DNA from: Opitutia bacterium Tous-C8FEB
GTDB taxonomy: Bacteria > Verrucomicrobiota > Verrucomicrobiia > Opitutales > Opitutaceae
Direction of reading: 5' to 3'
DNA length: 64,000 nucleotides
Assembly (NCBI GenBank): GCA_002304435.1
Contig: NEUZ01000002.1
Coordinates: 1-64,000, forward strand
The position numbers were made by a program, and so were the translations under genes. The notes beneath the pieces were generated by a model. The model ran no database searches and had not been told where the DNA came from. It saw only the letters and a list, made by a program, of their open reading frames with translations. This document shows, one piece after another, positions 42,697 through 52,161 of the stretch; positions within the stretch are counted from its first letter, which is position 1, and every line of letters begins with the position of its first letter.

Positions 42697-44430
42697 ATGC
42701 CGCCGCCCGCCAGTCCGCCGGTCCTGTTCGCGATCCTTGCCTTCAACCCAAGCAACCAGTTGGCCGTGCGCCACCTCGGTTCCAAGCAGGGCCTCGCCTT
42801 CACCGGCAGCGACCTCGCGATGGCCATCCAACGGCTGGAGTCCTCATTTCCGGAACACACGCCGCCCGCGGAATTCCTGTCCGTGACCGCCGGGGGCCGC
42901 ACGCACCGCGTCCTTTTCACGCAGGTGGCCGCGCCCGCCCGGGACTCGGAGGTCGTCTTCCGGCCGATCGCAGCCTTGGAAGCCGCCCCGGCAGACCTCG
43001 CGCCCTCCCTTGCCGCCGTCGTGGCGGCCCTTGAGCCACACCTAGCCGAAATCCCTTACCTCCACCTCGGCGAGAACGACTTCATCTATAAATTCCGCCC
43101 CGCCGCCGAGCGCAACCCGGGGATCTACGCGCAGGATGCCGCCGCCGTCGCCCTCTACCAATCGCGGTTGTGCACCGCCATCAAGGAACTGGCTCGCCGC
43201 CACGAGCGCAGCGCGGCTGACCCGGTGCCACTCGACTTCGGCCGCGTCTCCTACGTCATCCCCAGCCACTTCGGTTTCTGCCTCGGCGTACGCAACGCCA
43301 TCGAGCGCGCCTACGAGACCCTCGCCGCCAATCCCGGGCGGCGGGTCTTTATGCTCTCGGAACTCATCCACAACCCTTTCGTCAACGAGGACCTCCTGCG
43401 CCGCGGCTTGCGCTACCTCCAGTCGGAACGCGGCGTCCCCTACCGCACGGAAGACCGGCCCGACGCGCCCCTGCTCTGGGATACGCTGACTCCCGAGGAC
43501 ATCGTGATCATCCCGGCGTTTGGGGCCACCGATGAAGACAAGCGCCGCCTCGTCCGCAAAGGCCTCGCCGTCTGCGCCTACGACGCCACCTGTATGCTGG
43601 TGGAGAAGGTTTGGAAGGCCGCCCGCGCCTACGGTCGGGAAGGCTACACCGTCCTCATCCACGGCAAGCACGAGCACGAGGAGACTAAGGCGACCTTCTC
43701 CTACACTCGGCGCCACGCTCCGGCGGTCATCGTCCGCGACCTGGCCGAGGCCCGGGATCTCGCCGCCCTCATTGCTTCGGACGATCCGGCGTTCCGCGCG
43801 ACGTTCCACGAGCGCTTCGCCGGCCGTTATACCCCGGGCTTCGACGTCCAACGCCACCTCGAACGCGTTGCCGTGGTGAACCAGACGACGCTCCTGATGA
43901 ACGAGACCCTCGCCATCATCGAACTGCTTCGGGACACCTTCCGCCAGCTCCACGGGGACGACTCGCGGGTAGGTGGCGGCGGCCGACGGGACACGCTTTG
44001 CTACGCCACGCAGGTCAATCAGGACGCCCTCGCGCGGGCGCTCGCCGGACCGCTGGACGCAGCATTTGTGATCGGTGGGCGCAACTCCTCGAACACCTAC
44101 CAACTCTACCGCCTCTGCGCGGAGAAGCTCGGCGAGCGGGCCTTCTTCATCCAATCCGAGGACAACCTCCCGTCCCTAGCCACGATCGAGCACTACATCT
44201 ACGATCGCGGCGGCCGGGGCCGTCTCGAGGGTCGCCCGCTTTGGCCGGAGGGTCCGCCCCCCAAGCCGCGGATCCTAATTACGGGCGGCGCCAGCTGCCC
44301 GGATGGCATCATCCAGCAGGTGATCCACCGATTGAACGGATTCTTTCCCGTCGGAACGCTGCGGGACGTCGAGGCGGTGCTCGCTGACCTGCAACTGCCC
44401 CCCGCGGCGGCCTTCCCTCGCGTGGGCTGA
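42697..44430 (+). CDS. ispH: 4-hydroxy-3-methylbut-2-enyl diphosphate reductase with a long N-terminal extension
   Basis: The last enzyme of the MEP isoprenoid pathway, producing IPP and DMAPP. The 577-residue protein has the three cluster-ligand cysteines at C195 (HFGFCLGVRNA), C299 (YDATCMLV) and C534 (GGASCPDG), plus the catalytic region HGKHEHEETKAT near residue 323-331 and GGRNSSNT. The pattern of spacing and the HGKxEHEET motif resemble the larger plant/cyanobacterial-type enzyme. Residues 1-185 (VLFAILAFNPSNQLAV, FPEHTPPAEFLSVTAGGRTH, NPGIYAQDAAAVALYQSRLC) form an N-terminal domain I do not recognise, and it is at least twice the usual pre-domain length. Confidence 0.88.
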   Translation: MPPPASPPVLFAILAFNPSNQLAVRHLGSKQGLAFTGSDLAMAIQRLESSFPEHTPPAEFLSVTAGGRTHRVLFTQVAAPARDSEVVFRPIAALEAAPADLAPSLAAVVAALEPHLAEIPYLHLGENDFIYKFRPAAERNPGIYAQDAAAVALYQSRLCTAIKELARRHERSAADPVPLDFGRVSYVIPSHFGFCLGVRNAIERAYETLAANPGRRVFMLSELIHNPFVNEDLLRRGLRYLQSERGVPYRTEDRPDAPLLWDTLTPEDIVIIPAFGATDEDKRRLVRKGLAVCAYDATCMLVEKVWKAARAYGREGYTVLIHGKHEHEETKATFSYTRRHAPAVIVRDLAEARDLAALIASDDPAFRATFHERFAGRYTPGFDVQRHLERVAVVNQTTLLMNETLAIIELLRDTFRQLHGDDSRVGGGGRRDTLCYATQVNQDALARALAGPLDAAFVIGGRNSSNTYQLYRLCAEKLGERAFFIQSEDNLPSLATIEHYIYDRGGRGRLEGRPLWPEGPPPKPRILITGGASCPDGIIQQVIHRLNGFFPVGTLRDVEAVLADLQLPPAAAFPRVG

Positions 44431-44447
44431 GCGCGCGCGGCGCGGCT

Positions 44448-45698
44448 TCAGAAACGGATCGAGAGACCCGCGCGCAAACCGCTCTGGTTGCTCAGGTCCA
44501 CCTTGCTGGCGTAATTCGCGGTCTCCGACTCCAAGCGGTGGCTATAATTGCCCGCCGACTGGAACACCGCCCCCGCGTAGAAGCCTGCCCGTTCAGTCAG
44601 GTCGAGATGCAGGGAGGCATCGGCAAAATACCCGGGGAGCAACTTGTAGGCCTCACTGGAGCTGCTGTTGCTGATCTCGGCGCCAATCTCCGGCTGAAGG
44701 GTCTGCGTGACCGAATAGCTCGTGCCCGCGAACACCATCGCGGCGCCGGCGCTGACACTCGCGCGCAACCGCGGCGTGAAGGAGAAGGAGAACGAAGGAC
44801 CGGCGCGAAACGTGTAATAAGCTCCCTTGAGCTTCCAGCGATTCTGCACGCTCGTCTCATCCTCCGACTCTGCGGTGACGCGGCCCGCGGGCTCATTCGC
44901 GAGCAAGACGGAGGTATCGACGCTGAGGGTCTGCGCGAGGCCGTCGGCGCCGAGGACGGTGTTGCCGACCGCGTCCACCACGTTCTCGGTCGAGGTGCTG
45001 GGGGAGGAGTACGGAGCGTCCGGGGGAACCGCTCCGAACAGCGAGAAATAGTCGCTCAGGGTGCTCAGCCGCGCGCGGACCAAATCATCGCGCGACGAGT
45101 TCAAATCGTTGATCGAAACCCCGGCGGTCAAATTCCAAGCCACCCGCGAACCGAGCAACTTGCCCATATCCCGGGAGACCGCGAGATCCATCCCGGCGGT
45201 GGTGCCCCCCTTGGTCTCCCGGACGCGCGGGTCGACGATCTCTGCCGAATAGGTGCTGAAGCGGACAAACCCGGGCAGCGAAAGCTGGCTCGCGTCGGTG
45301 TAATTCCAGGCGTTCGTCCGGCCATCGGGCGCAATCGGATCGAAGGCTGCCGTGTTCGTCTGCGGATCAATCAGCGGATTTCCGCTGGAGTCGAGACGCG
45401 CGACCGTCCGGGCATCCGGCTGGACGGCGCCATCGTGGTAAACTCGAGAGAGGTTGGCGCCGGTGACCGCCCCGGGATCGTTCGGCCGCGGGATACTGCC
45501 CTTGCCCGAGAAGAGGGTCTTGGCGCCGCTGATGTAACGGAACCCCATCGTAACCACGCTCTTGGGTTCGTAGATGTACTCGTCGAGGTTGCTAAAATCC
45601 GGGATCTCGACCGGCGGGGCGCGCCGCTCCTCGTCCTGAGCGAAGGCCACCCCAAGGGTGGACGCGAGGGCGAGGACGAGGGGACGGAGGCGTTTCAT
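44448..45698 (-). CDS. Putative outer-membrane beta-barrel protein
   Basis: A 416-residue exported protein with a Sec signal MKRLRPLVLALASTLGVAFA. After a Glu/Pro-rich linker, the chain is made of alternating hydrophobic/polar strands, such as SFSFSFTPRLRASVSAGAAM, AGFYAGAVFQSAGNYSHRLE and the C-terminal SGLRAGLSIRF with terminal Phe. These features fit an outer-membrane barrel. I do not recognise the family. The start chosen opens directly on the signal; the longer frame adds 26 residues of noise. The gene ends 18 nt from ispH, convergent. Confidence 0.7.
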   Translation of the reverse strand: MKRLRPLVLALASTLGVAFAQDEERRAPPVEIPDFSNLDEYIYEPKSVVTMGFRYISGAKTLFSGKGSIPRPNDPGAVTGANLSRVYHDGAVQPDARTVARLDSSGNPLIDPQTNTAAFDPIAPDGRTNAWNYTDASQLSLPGFVRFSTYSAEIVDPRVRETKGGTTAGMDLAVSRDMGKLLGSRVAWNLTAGVSINDLNSSRDDLVRARLSTLSDYFSLFGAVPPDAPYSSPSTSTENVVDAVGNTVLGADGLAQTLSVDTSVLLANEPAGRVTAESEDETSVQNRWKLKGAYYTFRAGPSFSFSFTPRLRASVSAGAAMVFAGTSYSVTQTLQPEIGAEISNSSSSEAYKLLPGYFADASLHLDLTERAGFYAGAVFQSAGNYSHRLESETANYASKVDLSNQSGLRAGLSIRF

Positions 45699-45832
45699 GC
45701 GGGAGGGAAGCCGGCGTGGACCGCGGAAGCCGGCCGGAGTGCCGAGAAACTTCACGGGGCCGCCCGGGCGCGTCAACGCGAGATTTGCCTCCCCGCGCCG
45801 GAACTGCTCACTCTTCCACCTCAGCCCGCCGC

Positions 45833-46978
45833 GTGAACCCTTCCCCCTTGCTCTCCCCCGTCCAGCGCCGGATCGCGGGCGCCGCCCTCACCCTACTCGC
45901 CGTACTGGGCATCGCGGCCCTGCTCGGACTCGGGGTGGTCGCGCTAGGCCGCCTTCTCGCCCATTTCGGCTCCGTCCTCTGGCCCCTAGCCACCGCGGGG
46001 GTGCTCGCGCTGATGCTGCGCCCGTGGGTGGGCTGGTTGGGGGCGCGGCTGCGGGTTAGCCGACTCGGCGCCGTCATCATCCTCTATGCGCTCTTCACCG
46101 GGGTCGTGGCCGGCGCCCTGCTCCTGGCCGCGCCGGCGGTTCTTGGGCAGATCGTGGATCTGGTGGCCTACCTCCCCAAGTTGGCGGAGAAGCTGAGCGG
46201 GTATGTCCAGACCAGCTACCCGGAGTGGAAGGCGCTGGCGGACCGCGAGGTCGGCCTGCCGCTCTGGACCCAGCTTGTGGAGAAGGCGGTCGAGGAGGCG
46301 AAAGGCCTGCTCGCCCACACTTGGCCCTCGCTCCGCACCGCGTTTGGCGGGGTCTCCGCCGCCGCGACCTTCCTGACCGGCGCCGCCGTAGTGCCAGTCT
46401 ACCTCTTCTTTTTCCTCCTCGCCGCCGGATTCTCCACCCGCGGGCTCAGCGAACACCTTCCGTTCCTCTCCCCGACGACGCGCGAGGACGTGGTCTTCCT
46501 CGTCGGTGAGTTCGTCTCCATCGTCGAGGCCTTCTTCCGCGGACAACTGCTGATCGCGCTGGCGATGGGCGTGCTACTCGCGCTCGGCTTCAGCCTGATC
46601 GGCCTGAAGTTCGGCCTCGCGCTCGGGCTCGTGCTCGGGGCCCTCAACGTCATCCCCTACCTAGGCTCCATTCTGGGGTTGGCCGTCGCCCTCCCCCTGG
46701 CCTTCTTCCAAGCCCCGGACGGGGGCTGGCTGATGGTCGGGCTGGTGCTGCTGGTCAAGGTGGCCGTCCAGACCATCGAGGGCTGGGTGCTCACGCCGCG
46801 CATTATGGGCCGCCAGACCGGGCTGCACCCGGTCGCGATTATCTTCGCCGTCTTCTTCTGGGGCACGGCCCTGGGCGGGCTGCTCGGGATGCTCCTCGCG
46901 ATCCCGTTGACCGCCTTCGTGGTCACCGCCTGGCGTCTGGTGCGGCGGAAGTATTTTGCCTCCCTCCATGCCGCCTGA
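45833..46978 (+). CDS. AI-2E family transporter (PerM-like)
   Basis: A 381-residue inner-membrane protein of the PerM/YdiK/TqsA family, which has been linked to export of autoinducer-2 or sodium/proton exchange. The N-terminal helices (VLGIAALLGLGVVALGRLL, WPLATAGVLALMLRPWVGWL, AVIILYALFTGVVAGALLLA) precede a cytosolic-side segment and the conserved late helices LNVIPYLGSILGLAVALP and PLTAFVVTAWRLV, with the family's GWVLTPRIMGRQTGLHPVAI. About eight helices are predicted. The start is GTG (VNPSPLLSPVQRRI), since the longer frame runs into non-protein-like sequence. The zinc-ribbon gene overlaps its end. Confidence 0.83.
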   Translation: MNPSPLLSPVQRRIAGAALTLLAVLGIAALLGLGVVALGRLLAHFGSVLWPLATAGVLALMLRPWVGWLGARLRVSRLGAVIILYALFTGVVAGALLLAAPAVLGQIVDLVAYLPKLAEKLSGYVQTSYPEWKALADREVGLPLWTQLVEKAVEEAKGLLAHTWPSLRTAFGGVSAAATFLTGAAVVPVYLFFFLLAAGFSTRGLSEHLPFLSPTTREDVVFLVGEFVSIVEAFFRGQLLIALAMGVLLALGFSLIGLKFGLALGLVLGALNVIPYLGSILGLAVALPLAFFQAPDGGWLMVGLVLLVKVAVQTIEGWVLTPRIMGRQTGLHPVAIIFAVFFWGTALGGLLGMLLAIPLTAFVVTAWRLVRRKYFASLHAA

Positions 46979-47249
46979 GCCGCGCGCACCTGCGTCCTGC
47001 GCCCAGTGCGGCACGGACCTCGCCCCCGCCGCACGCGCCTGCCCAGAATGCGGCGCCGACGAGCGCACCGGCTGGCGGGAGACCTCCGTCCACGACGGCC
47101 TCGATCTGCCCGACCACGCCTGGGAGGACGATCGCTCGGATCCGCCGCAGCCCACCCCGCGGGTCAACGGGCTCGCTTGGTATTGGTGGGTCTGCGGCGT
47201 CGCGCTGCTGGCGCTACTGCTGCTCGGCCTGCTGGGCGGGCGCCTTTGA
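46968..47249 (+). CDS. Small zinc-ribbon membrane protein
   Basis: A 93-residue protein with an N-terminal zinc ribbon (CAQCG and CPECG at about residues 11-27) and one C-terminal transmembrane helix WYWWVCGVALLALLLLGLL. The middle is acidic. This is the layout of tail-anchored small ribbon proteins. ATG at 46968 is used; a TTG four codons earlier is in frame. It overlaps the AI-2E gene by 11 nt, so it may act with that permease. The function is unknown. Confidence 0.68.
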   Translation: MPPEPRAPASCAQCGTDLAPAARACPECGADERTGWRETSVHDGLDLPDHAWEDDRSDPPQPTPRVNGLAWYWWVCGVALLALLLLGLLGGRL

Positions 47250-47304
47250 AGCGGGAGTCGAGCGCGCCGCTTGTGCTTCACGCGCCAAGGCGCAGGCTCA
47301 GCTG

Positions 47305-50112
47305 ATGTCCTGGCAGGTGGAATACGCGGAAGGGGTCTGGTTACCCCAAGTGGGCTGGTGGCTGGACGCCCGCCACGCCCGCGAGCGCTCGTTCGTCTCC
47401 CACGCCCATTTCGACCATCTCGCCCTGCACCGAGAGATCCTGTGTTCGCCCGGCACCGCCCGGCTGATGCGCGCCCGGTTGCCCGGGGACCGCCGCGAGC
47501 ACGTGCTGCCCTTCGGTCAGACCGAGCCGCTGACGCCCGAGGTGGCCATCAGCCTCCATCCTGCCGGGCATATCCACGGCTCCGCCCAATGCCTGCTTGA
47601 ACACCCGGAATGGGGCCGGCTGCTCTATACGGGCGACTTCAAGCTCCGCCCCGGCCGCGCCGCCGAGCCCTGCGCCACGCCGCGCGCGGACGTGCTCGTG
47701 ATGGAGACGACCTTCGGGCGGCCGCAGTACCGGTTCCCGCCGACCAGCGAGGTGATCGCGGCGCTCACGGGCTTCTGCCTCGCCGCCCTAGACGACGGAG
47801 AGACGCCGGTGCTGTACGCGTACAGCCTAGGCAAAAGCCAAGAGCTCCTCTGGGTTCTGGCCGAACACGGGTTGCCGGTGATGCTGCACCCACAGACGCG
47901 GCGGATGACTCAGGTCTACGCCGACCTCGGGCTCGCGGTGCCGCCCCATCGGGAATACACCGCCGGGGAGGTCCGCGGCCACGTCGTCCTCTGCCCACCC
48001 CAGTCCCGGACCTCGCCGTTCCTCCGCCGCCTCGGTCCCTGCCGCACGGCCGTCGTGACTGGTTGGGCACTGGATCCGGGTGCGATCCACCGCCACCAAT
48101 GCGACGCCGCCTTTCCGCTTTCCGACCACGCAGACTTCGACGATCTGCTGCGCTTCGTCGAACAGGTGAACCCGCGGCGCGTGTACACGCTGCACGGGTT
48201 CGCCCGCGACTTCGCGTCAACCCTCCGGGAACGCGGGATCGAGGCGTGGGCGCTAAGCGAGGAGAACCAACTCGACCTTAGCCTCGGCCCCGCCGCTTCC
48301 GCCGCCAGCGCAGCAATCGCCTCCGCCGCTAAGCCCGCGGTGGAACCGGCGGCACCTAGCGAGCCGACCGACCCACTGGCCTTCGCCCACCTCGCCGCGG
48401 TGGCGGACAAAATCGCTGCCCAACCGCGGCGCCACGCCAAAGTTGCGCTGCTGGCGGACTACCTCGCCACGCTGCCGCAATCCGCGGCCGCGATCGCCAC
48501 GCGTTGCGCCTGCGCCCGGACCGGACCGGCCGGGAGCGAAGTTCGGAGCGGGGTCGGCTGGGCGCTCCTGCGCCGGGGCCTGCTGGAGCGAACGGGGCTG
48601 ACCGAGGCCCAATACCGCGCCGACTTCCAACGCTTTCCGGACGCCGGCGATGCGGCGGAGGCGGCGCTACGCACCCGCGATCCGAGCGGGATCGACCGGG
48701 GATTAACCCTGCCGGCGCTGGAGGCGGGAAGCCGCGCACTCGCCGCCGCGCGGGGGCCGGCGGCCAAGCTGGAGCAGGTGCACGCGCTGCTCATCCAACT
48801 CGGCCCCACGGAGGCCAAGTACCTGATCAAGCTGCTGCTGGGCGACCTGCGGATCGGCCTGAAGGAGGGACTGGTCGAGGACGCCATCGCCCAGGCGTGG
48901 GCGCAACCCGCGGCGGCGGTGCGCGAGGCCCACTTGCTCGCGGGCGATCTGGGCGAGGTCGCGGCCCACGCGGCGGCCGGGACCCTCGCGGCCATCGGCC
49001 TGCGCCCGTTCCAACCGCTGCGCTTTATGCTGGCGACACCCGCCGCCGATCCAGCCGAAATCCTCGCTCGCCTCGGACCTCCGGTCTGGCTCGAGGAAAA
49101 GTACGACGGCATCCGCTGCCAAGTGCACCGCCGCGGCGGTCGCGTAGAGCTATACTCGCGCGACCTGAAGCCCCTGACGGCCCAGTTTCCCGAGCTCGCC
49201 CGGGCCGCGGCGACCCTGCCCGAGGATTTCATCGGCGACGCGGAACTGCTGGCCTGGCGGGACGGCCGCGCGCTGCCCTTCGCCGAACTGCAACGGCGCC
49301 TCGGCCGCCGCGGCGATGACCTTTTCCTCGGAGCCGAGATTCCCGTCTCGCTCTCTTTCTACGACCTGCTCTGGCACGCCGGACAGCCGCTCATCGCGGA
49401 ACCGCTGCGGGAGCGCCGCCGGCGCCTCGAGGGACTTCTGGCCGGAGCCTGCGCCCCTGCCCTGCGGCTGGCCCCGGTACGCCCAGCCGCCACCGCCGCC
49501 GAGATCGAGGCCGCGTTCCTCGCCGCGCGCCGCCGGGGCAATGAAGGCCTGATGGCCAAAGACCCAGCTAGCCCCTACTCTCCCGGCCGCCGCGGCCTAG
49601 CGTGGCTAAAGCTCAAGCGCGCCGGTGCCACCCTCGACGTGGTGGTCGTCGCCGTGGAGCAGGGCCACGGCAAGCGGCGCGACGTACTCAGCGACTACAC
49701 CTTCGCCATCCGGGAGGAGACGACGGGCCGCCTACTGGTCCTCGGCAAGGCCTACACCGGCTTGACCGATGCCGAGATCGCCCGCCTGACAGATCATTTT
49801 CTCGCAACCACCACCGCGCTGCGGGGCCGCCGCCGCGAAGTCCTGCCGCAGGTGGTGCTCGAGATCGCCTTCGACGCGATCCAAGCCAGCCCGCGCCACG
49901 ACTCGGGACTCGCGTTGCGTTTCCCCCGGATCGTCCGGCTGCGGCCCGACAAGACCCCCGCCGAGATCGACACCCTCGCCCACTGCCGCCGCCTCGCAGA
50001 GGTCCGCTTCGACCCGGAGGAGACAAACGCGATTGAACCCGCCGGGACGCCCCCGCAACCTCCGGCGATGAACGCCGCGCCCGCCGCGTCTTCCGGAGTA
50101 TGCGAGGCCTGA
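47305..50112 (+). CDS. Fusion of MBL-fold exonuclease and ATP-dependent DNA ligase
   Basis: A 935-residue protein. Residues ~1-330 are an SNM1/Pso2-type metallo-beta-lactamase nuclease (HAHFDH at 33-38, PAGHIHGSAQ, YTGDFKL, METTFG, and FPLSDHADFDDLL). Residues ~350-930 are an ATP-dependent DNA ligase of the eukaryotic/LigB-type layout: an N-terminal alpha domain (EQVHALLIQLGPTEAKYLI), the nucleotidyltransferase motif EEKYDGIRCQ with K599 as adenylation site, FIGDAELLAW, GNEGLMAKDP, LAWLKLKR and an OB-fold with EIAFDAIQASPRHDSGLALR. In many bacteria the two activities are encoded by adjacent genes together with an Lhr-type helicase, which is not next to it here. Its end overlaps the DUF3108 gene. 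Confidence 0.9.
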   Translation: MSWQVEYAEGVWLPQVGWWLDARHARERSFVSHAHFDHLALHREILCSPGTARLMRARLPGDRREHVLPFGQTEPLTPEVAISLHPAGHIHGSAQCLLEHPEWGRLLYTGDFKLRPGRAAEPCATPRADVLVMETTFGRPQYRFPPTSEVIAALTGFCLAALDDGETPVLYAYSLGKSQELLWVLAEHGLPVMLHPQTRRMTQVYADLGLAVPPHREYTAGEVRGHVVLCPPQSRTSPFLRRLGPCRTAVVTGWALDPGAIHRHQCDAAFPLSDHADFDDLLRFVEQVNPRRVYTLHGFARDFASTLRERGIEAWALSEENQLDLSLGPAASAASAAIASAAKPAVEPAAPSEPTDPLAFAHLAAVADKIAAQPRRHAKVALLADYLATLPQSAAAIATRCACARTGPAGSEVRSGVGWALLRRGLLERTGLTEAQYRADFQRFPDAGDAAEAALRTRDPSGIDRGLTLPALEAGSRALAAARGPAAKLEQVHALLIQLGPTEAKYLIKLLLGDLRIGLKEGLVEDAIAQAWAQPAAAVREAHLLAGDLGEVAAHAAAGTLAAIGLRPFQPLRFMLATPAADPAEILARLGPPVWLEEKYDGIRCQVHRRGGRVELYSRDLKPLTAQFPELARAAATLPEDFIGDAELLAWRDGRALPFAELQRRLGRRGDDLFLGAEIPVSLSFYDLLWHAGQPLIAEPLRERRRRLEGLLAGACAPALRLAPVRPAATAAEIEAAFLAARRRGNEGLMAKDPASPYSPGRRGLAWLKLKRAGATLDVVVVAVEQGHGKRRDVLSDYTFAIREETTGRLLVLGKAYTGLTDAEIARLTDHFLATTTALRGRRREVLPQVVLEIAFDAIQASPRHDSGLALRFPRIVRLRPDKTPAEIDTLAHCRRLAEVRFDPEETNAIEPAGTPPQPPAMNAAPAASSGVCEA

Positions 50113-50876
50113 TCGCCGCCGTCCTCCTCTCGGCCACCCCCTGCACTGAAGCGTCCCCCCTGCCCGTGCTGCCCGGAGAAGAGCTCCATTACCGCGTCGC
50201 CTGGGCCCTGTTGCCCGGCGCCGGGGAAATCCGCCTCAGCGCCGAACGGCAGGAAGATCCGGCGGGGACGCGCCTGCGCGTGGTCACCCAGACCAGGACG
50301 CTCGGCCTCGCCCGGATGCTGCTGCCCTTCGAAGCCCGCGCGACCGCGGACTTCACGCTCGCAGACGGCCGACTGCGGTGGCTGCGGGAGGAAACCCGCC
50401 AGCGGGGCGAGCAACGCGCCCATCAGGTCGCCTTCGACTACACGGCCGGACACGCCCTGTGGACCGCCGACGACGCGCCCTCCGCCAGCCGCGCGCTGCC
50501 GCTCCCGCCGGGCGAACCCACCGATATGATCCTCGGGTTGCTTCGGACGCGCGACTGGAACCTCGAGCCCGGCAGTCAGCGAGATGCCCTCGTGCTTTTT
50601 AACGACGAGTTCTACGAGCTAACCATCCACTGCACCGGACGCGAAACAGTCGAGACCCCACTCGGCACCTTCCGGACCCGCGTGCTGGAGCCGCGGATGG
50701 AACGAACCGCCCCCAAGGGAATGTTCCGCCGCGGCGGCACCGTCCGCGTCTGGATCGCGGAGGATCGCTGGCGCCTGCCGGTCCGCTTCACCGTTGAGTT
50801 CAAGGTCGGCCGCGGCGTCGCCACGCTGACCGGACACCGCCCGCCCCCCAGCAATGCGCCGCCTGCTCATCCTTAG
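50100..50876 (+). CDS. DUF3108 exported protein
   Basis: A 258-residue protein with a short signal (MRGLIAAVLLSATPCTEA). The DUF3108 family signature is clear: PGEELHYRVAWALLPGAGEI, TLGLARMLLPFEARATADF, PPGEPTDMILGLLRTRDW, YELTIHCTGRETVETPLGTF and VWIAEDRWRLPVRFTVEFKVG. The function is unknown; the family has a LolA-like half-barrel layout. It overlaps the nuclease-ligase gene by 13 nt and the glycosyltransferase by 23 nt, so the three are one transcript. Confidence 0.83.
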   Translation: MRGLIAAVLLSATPCTEASPLPVLPGEELHYRVAWALLPGAGEIRLSAERQEDPAGTRLRVVTQTRTLGLARMLLPFEARATADFTLADGRLRWLREETRQRGEQRAHQVAFDYTAGHALWTADDAPSASRALPLPPGEPTDMILGLLRTRDWNLEPGSQRDALVLFNDEFYELTIHCTGRETVETPLGTFRTRVLEPRMERTAPKGMFRRGGTVRVWIAEDRWRLPVRFTVEFKVGRGVATLTGHRPPPSNAPPAHP

Positions 50877-51780
50877 AGGCGGAGCCCTCGGCGATTTCCT
50901 CGTCACCCTGCCCGCGGTCGCGCTGCTGCGGCAGCGCTGGCCCAACGCGGAGATCGAGCTGATCGGCAATCCCGTCGCAGCCGCGCTCGCCCAGAACCGC
51001 GGCCTGCTGGACCGCGTGCACCCCCAGTCCTCCGCTCGCTGGCTCCCTTTGCACGGACCTGCGCCCCTGCCGCCGGATCTCCACGCCTGGTTCAGCGGCT
51101 TCGACTTGATCCTCAGTTTTCAACCGGACCCGACCGGCGACCTCGCCGCCCGTTTCCCGCTGCGGCCCGGTCAACGGTTTCTCGCGGGCGCGCCCCACCC
51201 AACGGCCGGCCCCGCCGCCGCCCACTATTGTGCCCCCCTGCAGCAGCTCGGACTCCGGCCGGAGGCACTCGTCTACCGACTGGCGCCCCTCGGCCCCGTA
51301 GACCCGGCCCCGCGCCCGGTGCTGATCCATCCCGGCAGCGGCTCGCCGCGGAAGAATTGGCCCTTCGCCGAGTGGCTCGCCTTGGCCACGCTGCTGCCCG
51401 GCCCGGCGACCCTGATTCTCGGCGAAGCCGAACTCGCCCGGCCGCTACCGGCACCACTGGCCGCGGCCCGCGCCGCCGGGGCCGACTGCTTGCCCCTCGG
51501 CGGCCGGGAACTGGGTCTGCTCTGGGAGCCCCCCTTAGAGGAACTGCTCCGGCGCTTGGCCGGCGCCCGCGCCTTCCTCGGTCACGACTCCGGCGTGAGC
51601 CACCTAGCCGCCTGCGCAGGGACCCCGGGCCTCCTCCTTTTCGGACCGACGGATCCGGCAATCTGGAAGCCCCCGGCCGCGAACGTGCGCGCGCTGCAAG
51701 CGGCCGGCGGCCTCGACTCGCTGAGCGTGCCGGAGGTACTCGCGGCCTGCCGCTCGCTGCTCGCGGGCGCGTCCGCCTGA
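50854..51780 (+). CDS. Glycosyltransferase family 9 (heptosyltransferase-like)
   Basis: A 308-residue GT-B transferase of family 9, which adds heptose to the LPS inner core. It starts [18 protein letters not shown] (the typical GALGDFL entry), with [35 protein letters not shown] (donor-site loop), GGRELGL and [20 protein letters not shown]. The last is the family's donor-binding signature. This fits the heptose kinase and phosphatase genes at 14755-16322. It overlaps the DUF3108 gene. The acceptor step (I, II or later) is not resolved. Confidence 0.87.
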   Translation: MRRLLILRGGALGDFLVTLPAVALLRQRWPNAEIELIGNPVAAALAQNRGLLDRVHPQSSARWLPLHGPAPLPPDLHAWFSGFDLILSFQPDPTGDLAARFPLRPGQRFLAGAPHPTAGPAAAHYCAPLQQLGLRPEALVYRLAPLGPVDPAPRPVLIHPGSGSPRKNWPFAEWLALATLLPGPATLILGEAELARPLPAPLAAARAAGADCLPLGGRELGLLWEPPLEELLRRLAGARAFLGHDSGVSHLAACAGTPGLLLFGPTDPAIWKPPAANVRALQAAGGLDSLSVPEVLAACRSLLAGASA

Positions 51781-51788
51781 AATAAGCC

Positions 51789-51818
51789 TTGCCTTAACTT
51801 TTACCGAACCGCTTAACT
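51789..51818 (+). promoter_or_regulatory. Possible promoter of rplU-rpmA
   Basis: TTGCCT (51789-51794) and TTAACT (51813-51818) are separated by 18 nt, in a locally AT-rich 50-nt gap 14 nt before the rplU start. Each hexamer matches only part of the consensus (4/6 and 3/6), so the call is tentative. Confidence 0.3.
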
Positions 51819-51832
51819 CCACGTTTCCTTCC

Positions 51833-52147
51833 ATGAAAGCGACGATCAAGACCCAAGGCCAGCAGTTCACTGTTTCCGAGGGCGACATCCTCACCGTCAA
51901 CCGCTATCCCGGCACCGAGAAGGGCGCCACTGTGGAGATTAAGGATGTGCTCGCGGCCGGTGAAGGCGAGGCCTTCAAGGTCGGCACCCCCACCCTGCCC
52001 GGCGCCGTCGTCTCGGCGACGATCCTCGAGAACAAGCGCGGCACGAAGGTGATCGTCTTCAAGAAGAAGAAGCGCAAGGGTATGGAGCGCAAGCGGGGAC
52101 ACCGCCAGGAACTTTCCGTCATCAAGATCAACTCGATCAAAGCCTAA
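51833..52147 (+). CDS. rplU: 50S ribosomal protein L21
   Basis: A 104-residue 23S rRNA-binding protein. It reads [40 protein letters not shown] and [14 protein letters not shown], with the family's GHRQ motif. It is the first gene of the standard rplU-rpmA pair. Confidence 0.96.
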   Translation: MKATIKTQGQQFTVSEGDILTVNRYPGTEKGATVEIKDVLAAGEGEAFKVGTPTLPGAVVSATILENKRGTKVIVFKKKKRKGMERKRGHRQELSVIKINSIKA

Positions 52148-52161
52148 GGAGAAACGACGTC

